Assembly: GCA_022653215.1 (NCBI GenBank)
Contig: JALCSJ010000089.1
Location: 1 to 8,570 of the forward strand
Reading direction: 5' to 3'
From: Acidaminococcaceae bacterium
Lineage (GTDB): Bacteria; Bacillota; Negativicutes; Acidaminococcales; Acidaminococcaceae
DNA length: 8,570 nucleotides
Shown here: positions 1 through 5,431 of the stretch, piece by piece
Layout of the letters: the number at the start of each line of letters is the position of its first letter
Numbering within the stretch: the stretch's first letter is position 1
Notes under the pieces: model-generated
What the model saw: only the letters and a program-made list of their open reading frames with translations
Database searches by the model: none
What the model was told of the DNA's origin: nothing
Made by a program: the position numbers and the translations under genes

Positions 1-515
1 AATACAAATGCTCTACTAATGGGGTAAAGGCTTCTAACCATACTGCTGCTCAATTATTGTCCACTACTGCTAAGTTTAAGTACAATGCCGTTCCCTACGG
101 CGGTACTGCAGACCAATTGTTGGCTTTACGCCAAGGCGAAGTTGATTTTTCCTGTGCAAAAGTCGGCGATGTTGCTAAGTTAATAAAAGGTAATAAACCT
201 GAGTTAAGAGTTTTAGGTATTTATGCGGAAAAACGTGACCCTGCCCTGAAAGATGTTCCTACTTTGAAAGAATTAGGCTACTATGACAAATGGTATGGTT
301 CTGCCCGTGCTTTGGTTGCGCCTAAAGGCACTCCTGATAACATCATTAAGTTCTATGTTGATGCTTTCAAGAAATGCATGACTGATCCCAAGACTATTGA
401 AGCTCATAAAACTGCAGGTCTGGAACTTGACTTTAAAGATAACAAATCTTTGGGCGAATTGATTAAACAGCAATTAGCTTTCTGCAAAGATACCGTAAGT
501 AATTTATATAAATAA
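1..515 (+). CDS. tctC: TctC-type periplasmic solute-binding protein of a tripartite tricarboxylate transporter (5' end outside window)
   Basis: This is the C-terminal part of the extracytoplasmic binding protein that captures a carboxylate and delivers it to the TctA/TctB membrane pair. The reading frame is open from base 3 to the TAA at 513-515, giving 170 visible residues. TctC proteins are usually around 300-330 residues, so nearly half, including any signal peptide, lies upstream of the window. The TTG at 57 is an internal leucine codon, not a start. Family-typical stretches are VPYGGTADQLLALRQGEVDF, the later DVPTLKELGY, and ALVAPKGTPDNII, which resemble the conserved second half of the Bug/TctC fold. 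Cysteines are present in FSCAK, KKCMTD and AFCKD. tctB follows after 28 bases, so this is the first visible gene of a tctCBA operon. The ligand cannot be read from sequence; citrate, other di- or tricarboxylates and unrelated acids are all known for the family. Confidence 0.93.
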   Translation, partial: YKCSTNGVKASNHTAAQLLSTTAKFKYNAVPYGGTADQLLALRQGEVDFSCAKVGDVAKLIKGNKPELRVLGIYAEKRDPALKDVPTLKELGYYDKWYGSARALVAPKGTPDNIIKFYVDAFKKCMTDPKTIEAHKTAGLELDFKDNKSLGELIKQQLAFCKDTVSNLYK

Positions 516-543
516 TTTTTAAGCACTGAGGAGAACGAGATTC

Positions 544-1002
544 ATGAAAAAATCCGAACTATCTGTAATAGTGTTTATGCTTTTGTTCTGTGCCTTCTTC
601 TTTTATGAGACCGTTCAATTACCGGTTTTGGCACAGCGCTACCCCTTATTTGTTATTGGGTTATTAGCATTTTTAACACTTCTGAAGTTTTTTAACATGT
701 GTCTCGCCTACATGAAAGATAAAAAAATTATTGATGATTTTTCTACTGTCTGGAAAAGTTTTCTTCCTAAACAATTTTTCACAGTATTTTTAGGGTTTCT
801 TGGTTTCTTTGGACTGATGTATTTTCTGGGATTTTATATTGCGGCCTTGGTTTTCTTACTGTTCGCCTTAATATTCTTTAAGATTCCCAAAAAATACATT
901 GTCCTAACCCTAGTGGTTATGTTAGTAATTGTTTATGCCGTGTTCACCTGGTTTTTAAATGTTCCACTGCCAGAAGGAATGCTTATAGAAAACTTCTTCT
1001 AA
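544..1002 (+). CDS. tctB: TctB, small membrane subunit of the tripartite tricarboxylate transporter
   Basis: This is the small integral membrane subunit that pairs with TctA; its exact role is poorly defined in the family. The 152-residue protein has the expected size and four hydrophobic segments, at roughly residues 5-24, 33-55, 78-112 (long enough for a close pair with the next segment) and 118-140. The C-terminal motif NVPLPEG just after the last helix is characteristic of TctB. The ATG at 544 is supported by a TGAGGAGA ribosome binding site at 527-534 with 9 bases between. It sits 28 bases after tctC and its stop codon nearly abuts the ribosome binding site of tctA, so the three genes are almost certainly co-transcribed. 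Sequence conservation in TctB is low, so the call leans on size, topology, the C-terminal motif and position. Confidence 0.9.
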   Translation: MKKSELSVIVFMLLFCAFFFYETVQLPVLAQRYPLFVIGLLAFLTLLKFFNMCLAYMKDKKIIDDFSTVWKSFLPKQFFTVFLGFLGFFGLMYFLGFYIAALVFLLFALIFFKIPKKYIVLTLVVMLVIVYAVFTWFLNVPLPEGMLIENFF

Positions 1003-1008
1003 GGAGGA
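1001..1008 (+). promoter_or_regulatory. Shine-Dalgarno sequence deciding the tctA start
   Basis: AAGGAGGA overlaps the last base pair of the tctB stop codon (TAA at 1000-1002). It is only 1-2 bases from the ATG at 1010 but about 8 bases from the ATG at 1016. Normal spacing therefore favours 1016 as the tctA start, and the placement implies translational coupling of tctB and tctA. Confidence 0.8.
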
Positions 1009-1015
1009 TATGCTA

Positions 1016-2503
1016 ATGGAAAGTTCTTATGCTCTTATGGCAGCAGGTTTCGTCAATGCTTTGAGTCCTCTCAATCTGTTAATAATGCTGATTAGTGTTA
1101 CCATAGGCATTATTATTGGTTGTATGCCCGGATTGTCGGCGGCAATGGGAGTTGCTCTTCTTTTGCCCCTGACTTTCGGCATGGAGCCTTCTACCGGACT
1201 TATCATGTTAGGCGGAATTTACTGCGGAGCAATTTTTGGTGGTTCTATTTCTGCAATTTTAATTCATACACCGGGTACACCGGCTTCGGCAGCTACTGCT
1301 ATTGACGGTTATGCCATGACCCTGAAGGGTAAAGCCGGCAAAGCTTTGGGTACAGCTTGTATAGCTTCGTTCTTTGGAGGTCTGTTAAGCTGTATTTCCC
1401 TTTATTTCTTTGCACCTATGCTAGCTCAGTTAGCCATGAAATTTGGCTCTCCGGAATATTTCTGGTTATCACTTTTTGGCTTAACTATTATTGCCGGTGT
1501 TACGACAGATTCTTTGTTGTTTGGTCTAATGTCAGGCGCCTTTGGTTTAGTTCTCTCGACTATCGGTATGGATCCTATGCAAGGCGTAGAAAGATTTATG
1601 TTTGGTCAGGATGCTTTGTACAGTGGTGTTAATGTTACTTGTTCCTTGATTGGTCTGTTTTCCATGTCTCAGGTCTTTATTTTGGCGGAAAAAGCCATTG
1701 TCAAAAGAGCTGATGCAGCAAAGTTCGATGATTCAATTTTATTGAAATTAAGTGAATTAAAGCGCATTACTCCTACTGTTATTCGTTCCTGGATTATCGG
1801 TAATCTGATTGGTATTTTGCCAGGTGCCGGTGCTTCTATTGCCTGCTTTATCGGCTATAACGAAGCAAAACGCTTTTCTAAACATCCGGAAGAATTCGGT
1901 AACGGTTCTATTGAAGGCATTGCCGGATCGGAAGCAGCCAATAATGCTGTAACCGGCGGTTCCTTAATTCCTACTTTAACATTAGGTATTCCGGGTGAGA
2001 GCGTTACTGCCGTACTTATGGGCGGTCTTATTATTCATGGCCTCCAGCCCGGTCCTGAACTGTTTACTAAGTACGCACCTATGACTTATACCTTTTTTGG
2101 CGGCTTTGTTATTATTCAATTTTTTATGTTAGCACTTGGCTTATTGGGAGCCAAAATATTTGCTAAGATTGCCAAACTATCTGATGCTATTTTGATTCCT
2201 TGTATCTTCGTGTTATGCGTAGTTGGTTCCTTTGCCATCAACAACAGTTTTACTGATGTTGTCCTGATGTTTATCTTCGGTATCATTGGTTATCTCATGC
2301 GGAAACTTAATTTGAACACCGCTGCCGTTGTTTTGGCCTTGATTTTAGGACCTATTGGGGAAAAGGGTCTCCGTCGTTCTTTGGCTCTGTCTAACGGAGA
2401 TATCAGCATTCTCTTTTCTACCCCTATCTGCATTGGACTTATTGTTCTGAGCTTACTTTCCGTTTTCTCACCTATTATGATGAAGAAGCTAAAGAAAAGT
2501 TAA
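1016..2503 (+). CDS. tctA: TctA, large permease subunit of the tripartite tricarboxylate transporter
   Basis: This is the large, multi-spanning membrane subunit that forms the translocation path, driven by an ion gradient with substrate delivered by TctC. From the ATG at 1016 it is 495 residues, the usual family length of about 500. The family signatures are clear. Near the N terminus are [19 protein letters not shown], then [14 protein letters not shown] and [18 protein letters not shown]. In the middle are [50 protein letters not shown] and [11 protein letters not shown]. The protein shows the internal two-fold relation of the family, with a Pro-Gly motif in each half. Hydrophobic segments run through to the C terminus, which ends in a short basic tail. 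An in-frame ATG two codons upstream (1010) is possible but is too close to the ribosome binding site. It is the last gene of the operon, followed by a promoter and terminator region. Confidence 0.95.
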   Translation: MESSYALMAAGFVNALSPLNLLIMLISVTIGIIIGCMPGLSAAMGVALLLPLTFGMEPSTGLIMLGGIYCGAIFGGSISAILIHTPGTPASAATAIDGYAMTLKGKAGKALGTACIASFFGGLLSCISLYFFAPMLAQLAMKFGSPEYFWLSLFGLTIIAGVTTDSLLFGLMSGAFGLVLSTIGMDPMQGVERFMFGQDALYSGVNVTCSLIGLFSMSQVFILAEKAIVKRADAAKFDDSILLKLSELKRITPTVIRSWIIGNLIGILPGAGASIACFIGYNEAKRFSKHPEEFGNGSIEGIAGSEAANNAVTGGSLIPTLTLGIPGESVTAVLMGGLIIHGLQPGPELFTKYAPMTYTFFGGFVIIQFFMLALGLLGAKIFAKIAKLSDAILIPCIFVLCVVGSFAINNSFTDVVLMFIFGIIGYLMRKLNLNTAAVVLALILGPIGEKGLRRSLALSNGDISILFSTPICIGLIVLSLLSVFSPIMMKKLKKS

Positions 2504-2573
2504 GCAAAGTTACTAAAAATTTAATACTTGCTGTTTGTCTGACGTTGAAATTTTATTGAGACGAAAGAAACGG

Positions 2574-2601
2574 TTGATATTTACTATTTTACTAGTAATA
2601 T
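2574..2601 (+). promoter_or_regulatory. Predicted sigma-70-type promoter for the regulator/ABC transporter operon
   Basis: A -35 box TTGATA (2574-2579) and a -10 box TAATAT (2596-2601) are separated by 16 bases. Both are near consensus and lie in the 141-base gap between tctA and the regulator gene. Predicted initiation at about 2607-2609 gives a leader of about 37 bases. An inverted repeat, TTACTA at 2581-2586 and TAGTAA at 2593-2598, lies between and across the two boxes and could be an operator. The promoter is an inference from sequence; AT-rich DNA can produce such matches by chance. Confidence 0.6.
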
Positions 2602-2602
2602 T

Positions 2603-2630
2603 AAGCCCCATCTTTCGATGGGGCTTTTTC
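2603..2630 (+). terminator. Intrinsic terminator of the tctCBA operon
   Basis: The arms AAGCCCCATC (2603-2612) and GATGGGGCTT (2617-2626) are perfectly complementary over 10 base pairs around a TTTC tetraloop, and are followed by a T run (2625-2629). This is a textbook Rho-independent terminator about 100 bases after the tctA stop. It lies only 15 bases before the start of the next gene and overlaps that gene's expected transcription start. Confidence 0.9.
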
Positions 2631-2644
2631 TATGGGAGGTTTTT

Positions 2645-2896
2645 ATGGAAACCAGAGTTGCATTAATAGGAATTATCCTGGAAAATACTGATTCTGTTCA
2701 GGAACTTAATAACATTCTTCATGCTCACAATCAATATATTATTGGTCGTATGGGATTGCCCTATCACAAGAAAAACATAAATATTATCAGTGTAGTTGTA
2801 GATGCTCCCCAGGATATTATCAGCACTATTTCCGGAAAAATAGGCAAACTGAAGGGCATCAGCACAAAGACAGCATATTCAAGTATTATTTCCTAA
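2645..2896 (+). CDS. TM1266-family ACT-like regulator (iron-only hydrogenase system regulator type)
   Basis: A small 83-residue protein resembling the TM1266 family, annotated elsewhere as putative iron-only hydrogenase system regulator. The fold is an ACT/NikR-C-like beta-alpha-beta-beta-alpha-beta domain. It begins with a strand (RVALIGIIL, residues 4-12), then a helix (SVQELNNILHAH). Next comes the hallmark stretch around IIGRMGLPYHKKNINIISVVV (about 34-54), a helix (ISTISGKIGKL), and GISTKTAYS at the end. There is no DNA-binding helix-turn-helix in the sequence, so if it regulates, it must do so through a partner or by ligand sensing; its biochemical function is not established. The ATG at 2645 has a GGGAGG ribosome binding site (2634-2639) five bases upstream. 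An earlier in-frame ATG at 2618 lies in the terminator hairpin and lacks a ribosome binding site. The ABC permease gene follows after 7 bases, so it heads the transporter operon; no hydrogenase or hydEFG gene is in view. Confidence 0.82.
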   Translation: METRVALIGIILENTDSVQELNNILHAHNQYIIGRMGLPYHKKNINIISVVVDAPQDIISTISGKIGKLKGISTKTAYSSIIS

Positions 2897-2903
2897 AAAT
2901 ACC

Positions 2904-3665
2904 ATGAAAAAGTCTAATGTCTTTTCTAGGAACTTAATATTTGTGGTGATTTTTCTTGTCTGGTACTTAGCCGCTAAGCTTGGACTATGGAGCACCTACG
3001 TACTTCCTTCCCCGGGCCATGTATGGGATGCAGCACTTAATATGCTGGTGAAAGGAGAACTCCTCTCTGCTTTGGCCATAAGCTTCAGGCGTATATGTAT
3101 CGGCTTTGGCTGTTCCGTTCTGCTAGCCTTTCTTTTTAGCTTTCTCTTTGTCCTTCATCCCGGAATCAGAACCAATTTAGACGGTTTGTTTAATATGCTT
3201 CGGCATATTCCTCCTATTAGCTTAATTCCACTCTTAATTCTTTGGTTCGGCATAGGAGAGACACCTAAAATAATCGTTATTGTCATGGCCTCTTTCTTTC
3301 CTATTTTGCTGAATATTGATGCTGGTTTAGCCGGCTGTGACAAGAAACTTTTAGAGGTTGGACAAGTTCTGGGTTTTAGCAAAAGCAGACAGCTGCAGTC
3401 CATAATGCTTCCCTACGCCTTGCCCCATATTTTAGTTGGTATGCGCATCGGTTTAGGTTACAGCCTGCGGGCCATTATAGGAGCAGAAATGGTAGCGGCG
3501 GCTAATGGCCTGGGTTATTTGATATTGGATAGTCAGGCTATGTCACGAAGCGACAAAGTAATTGTAGGGATTCTCTTTATTGGCATTTTAGGACTGCTTA
3601 TTGACGGTGTTTTTTCCCTGGTCATTAAGCACTTAGTTCCTTATAGTCAGGAGATAGGCAAATGA
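2904..3665 (+). CDS. ABC transporter permease, NitT/TauT/SsuC type
   Basis: Inner-membrane permease of an importer in the nitrate/taurine/aliphatic sulfonate group (BPD_transp_1 fold). The 253-residue length matches SsuC/TauC proteins. It opens with a transmembrane segment (about residues 10-28) and the group-typical LPSPGHVWDA (about 35-44). The core helices follow, with RHIPPISLIPLLILWFGIGE in the middle. The EAA cytoplasmic loop that docks on the ATPase is visible as EVGQVLGFSKSRQLQSIMLP, followed by GLGYSLRAIIGAEM and a final hydrophobic segment. The ATG at 2904 is 7 bases after the upstream stop and has no recognisable Shine-Dalgarno sequence, so translation is probably coupled to the regulator gene. 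Its stop overlaps the ATPase start by four bases (ATGA). The family cannot be used to name the substrate: relatives carry sulfonates, taurine, nitrate, pyrimidine precursors and others. Confidence 0.93.
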   Translation: MKKSNVFSRNLIFVVIFLVWYLAAKLGLWSTYVLPSPGHVWDAALNMLVKGELLSALAISFRRICIGFGCSVLLAFLFSFLFVLHPGIRTNLDGLFNMLRHIPPISLIPLLILWFGIGETPKIIVIVMASFFPILLNIDAGLAGCDKKLLEVGQVLGFSKSRQLQSIMLPYALPHILVGMRIGLGYSLRAIIGAEMVAAANGLGYLILDSQAMSRSDKVIVGILFIGILGLLIDGVFSLVIKHLVPYSQEIGK

Positions 3666-4369
3666 GTGATTTAATAATCAATAATCTGACAAAAAGTTAT
3701 AGGGTTAATAATGATCCTTATCCTGTACTGAAAGGCATAAGCTGTACTACAGACTGCAGTGCTATCACTGTAATTCTGGGGAAAAGCGGCTGCGGGAAAA
3801 CCACGCTTTTACGCTTGATCTCCGGTTTAGAAGAACCGGATGCTGGAACAATAAAATATCCTGCCAATATTAATATCGGTATGATGTTTCAGGAAGCACG
3901 CTTAATGCCCTGGCTCACTTGTGAAAAAAACATTACTTTCGGCCTGCCTCCCAACTATGACAAAGAGAAAATTCGTGCTTTATTAACAACAGTCGGCTTA
4001 ACGAATTTCGCTCATGCTTATCCGGGAGAATTGTCCGGTGGTATGCAGCAAAGAACAGCTTTGGCCAGGACTCTGGCCCGGGACAGCAATTTGATTTTAA
4101 TGGATGAACCTTTTGCAGCTTTGGATTATTTTACCAGACAGATTATGCAAAAAGAAGTTTTAAAGATTAAAGCTGCTTCTCATACGGGCATAATATTTGT
4201 TACCCATAATATTGATGAAGCATTGCTTTTAGCTGATAGGATTTTAATTCTTAAGGACGGTAATATCACCAGTGATATTACCATTGCCTGTCAAGGGCAA
4301 CGTGATATTCTCACGGCCCGGTTCATTGATTTAAAGCGGCAGATACTGGCTGCTTTACAAATAAAATAA
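3662..4369 (+). CDS. ABC transporter ATP-binding protein, NitT/TauT/SsuB type
   Basis: Cytoplasmic ATPase that powers the adjacent permease. At 235 residues it is a single nucleotide-binding domain with every key motif intact. These are Walker A GKSGCGKTT (40-48), Q-loop Gln77 within MMFQEARLMPWL, signature LSGGMQQR (124-131), Walker B ending in Asp148-Glu149 within LILMDEP, D-loop ALD (153-155) and switch His182 within FVTHN. The QEARLMPWL context is typical of the SsuB/TauB/NrtD group. The ATG at 3662 overlaps the permease stop as ATGA and has AGGAGA (3649-3654) seven bases upstream inside the permease gene, indicating tight co-translation. The last 30 or so residues are less conserved, and their coding DNA contains a near-perfect 24-base inverted repeat (4259-4282). 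Confidence 0.95.
   Translation: MSDLIINNLTKSYRVNNDPYPVLKGISCTTDCSAITVILGKSGCGKTTLLRLISGLEEPDAGTIKYPANINIGMMFQEARLMPWLTCEKNITFGLPPNYDKEKIRALLTTVGLTNFAHAYPGELSGGMQQRTALARTLARDSNLILMDEPFAALDYFTRQIMQKEVLKIKAASHTGIIFVTHNIDEALLLADRILILKDGNITSDITIACQGQRDILTARFIDLKRQILAALQIK
4259..4282. repeat. Intragenic inverted repeat with 11-base perfect arms
   Basis: GGTAATATCAC (4259-4269) and GTGATATTACC (4272-4282) are exact reverse complements separated by two bases. They encode residues 200-207 of the ATPase (GNITSDIT). A further direct copy of the core GTGATATT occurs at 4302-4309, 30 bases downstream of the right arm. It may be an mRNA stem-loop before the binding-protein gene, a protein binding site, or a coincidence of codon use. 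Confidence 0.6.
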
Positions 4370-4389
4370 AATAAAAAAAGGAGATTCAC

Positions 4390-5370
4390 ATGCAAAAAAA
4401 CATCAGCAGGAAAATTTGTTTGGGGATTACAGCAATCTTAATGACAGGAGCACTCTTATCAGGATGCGGCGGAGCTTCCAAAGCTCCTGAGAAAAAACAG
4501 GCAGCGGCACCTTCTGTCAAGAAAATTGTTGCCACTTATGTTCAGGCACCTTTGAATGTGCCCAGTATTGTGGAAAAACAAAAAGGAAGCTTCGAAAATG
4601 CTTTTAAAGCAAAAAATATTCCTTTTGAATATTCTACTATTACTTCCGGAGCAGACCAGACCGCGGCTTTAGCTTCCGGAGATATTCAGTTCTTAAATTG
4701 CGTAGGGGGATCCTCTGTATTGTTGGCCGCTTCCAACGGAGCTGATATTAAAATTCTAAGTCTCTATTCCAGTGCTCCCAAAGCTTTCAAACTCTTTGGT
4801 AAAAAAGGTATTAATTCGCCTCAAGATTTAAAAGGCAAAACCATTGCCGGTCCCAAAGGTACAATCCTTCATGAATTATTGGCCGCTTATCTGAAAAAAG
4901 GCGGTTTGACCATGAAAGACGTTAAATTTGTTTCCATGGGACTTCCTGCTGCCCGTAGTGCTTTGGAATCCGGCAGTGCCGATGCAGCACTGTTGGCAGG
5001 TCCTTTAGCCTATACTGCAGAAAAAAGTGGCCTGCATATTATAACTAACGGTGAAGGACTTGTTTCAGGACTTACCGTTACAGCAACCAGCAATAAATTC
5101 TACGCTGCTCATAAAGACTTAGTTGATATTTTCTTGAATGTACAGCAAGAGACTATTAAATACCTGGCTGCTAATCAAAAAGAAGCAATCGAAATGACTG
5201 CTAAAGCTACTGATTTAAAGCCTGAAGCTGTAAAAGAAATGTATCCTCTGTATAACTTTAGTATGAAAGTAACTCCCGAAGCCAAAGCTTCCTTAAAGAG
5301 CACCCAAGACTTTCTGGTCTCTTCCGGCATGATGGAGAAAAAAGTAGATGTAGACAAACTGTTCTTCTAA
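4390..5370 (+). CDS. ABC transporter substrate-binding lipoprotein, NitT/TauT/SsuA (NMT1-like) type
   Basis: Extracytoplasmic binding protein for the importer encoded just upstream. The 326-residue product has a basic N terminus, a hydrophobic signal segment (about 9-23) and a lipobox LLSGC with the lipidated Cys at residue 26, so it should be membrane-anchored on the outside. After a short Ala/Pro/Lys-rich linker, the periplasmic-binding fold runs from about residue 46. It includes NVPSIVEK (56-63), TSGADQTAALASGDIQFL (85-102), SPQDLKGKTIAGPKGT and ESGSADAALLAGP, all typical of the SsuA/NMT1-like group. Cys104 in LNCVGGSS sits where this family often lines the ligand cleft. AGGAGA (4379-4384) lies five bases before the ATG, 20 bases after the ATPase stop. 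The gene closes the operon and is followed by a strong terminator. The ligand is unknown: an aliphatic sulfonate or another small organic anion or heterocycle is possible, but nothing here decides it. Confidence 0.93.
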   Translation: MQKNISRKICLGITAILMTGALLSGCGGASKAPEKKQAAAPSVKKIVATYVQAPLNVPSIVEKQKGSFENAFKAKNIPFEYSTITSGADQTAALASGDIQFLNCVGGSSVLLAASNGADIKILSLYSSAPKAFKLFGKKGINSPQDLKGKTIAGPKGTILHELLAAYLKKGGLTMKDVKFVSMGLPAARSALESGSADAALLAGPLAYTAEKSGLHIITNGEGLVSGLTVTATSNKFYAAHKDLVDIFLNVQQETIKYLAANQKEAIEMTAKATDLKPEAVKEMYPLYNFSMKVTPEAKASLKSTQDFLVSSGMMEKKVDVDKLFF

Positions 5371-5380
5371 GACATAAAAC

Positions 5381-5431
5381 AAGGGACTGTAACACAGTGA
5401 CTTTTGGTCATTGCGTTACAGTCCTTTTTTT
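5381..5431. terminator. Long stem-loop terminator between convergent genes, probably bidirectional
   Basis: GGACTGTAAC (5384-5393) pairs perfectly with GTTACAGTCC (5415-5424). After an A/C mismatch the stem continues with CAGTGAC (5395-5401) against GTCATTG (5407-5413), with one G-T pair, around a five-base TTTTG loop. A run of seven T (5425-5431) follows on the + strand, giving a strong terminator for the ABC operon. On the - strand the hairpin follows the kinase stop immediately but has a broken T tract (CTTGTTTTATG), so termination there should be weaker. The T run overlaps the kinase stop codon (5430-5432). Confidence 0.88.

Noticed and set aside
1010..1015. ATG at 1010 as the tctA start
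   Set aside because: It is only 1-2 bases from the AAGGAGGA site, too close for normal initiation; the ATG at 1016 is better placed.
1120..1632. Two open frames on the + strand inside tctA (1120-1305 and 1357-1632)
   Set aside because: They lie in another frame of a clearly real gene, have Cys/Tyr/Trp-rich unnatural composition, no ribosome binding site and no recognisable domain.
2504..2573. Possible riboswitch or small RNA in the tctA-regulator gap
   Set aside because: The AT-rich stretch shows no extended pairing, no recognisable aptamer core and no alternative partner for the terminator hairpin; the gap is explained by a promoter and a terminator.
2618..2644. Nine-codon N-terminal extension of the TM1266-type regulator from the ATG at 2618
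   Set aside because: That ATG lies in the 3' arm of the terminator hairpin with no ribosome binding site. The ATG at 2645 has GGGAGG at normal spacing, and the protein from there matches the family start.
3155..3403. Minus-strand open frame opposite the ABC permease
   Set aside because: It is antisense to a well-supported permease, with composition typical of a shadow frame and no independent promoter or domain.
4354..4380. Separate promoter for the binding-protein gene (TTTACA at 4354)
   Set aside because: A -10 at the proper distance would fall in the ribosome binding site and does not match consensus, so no dedicated promoter is supported here.
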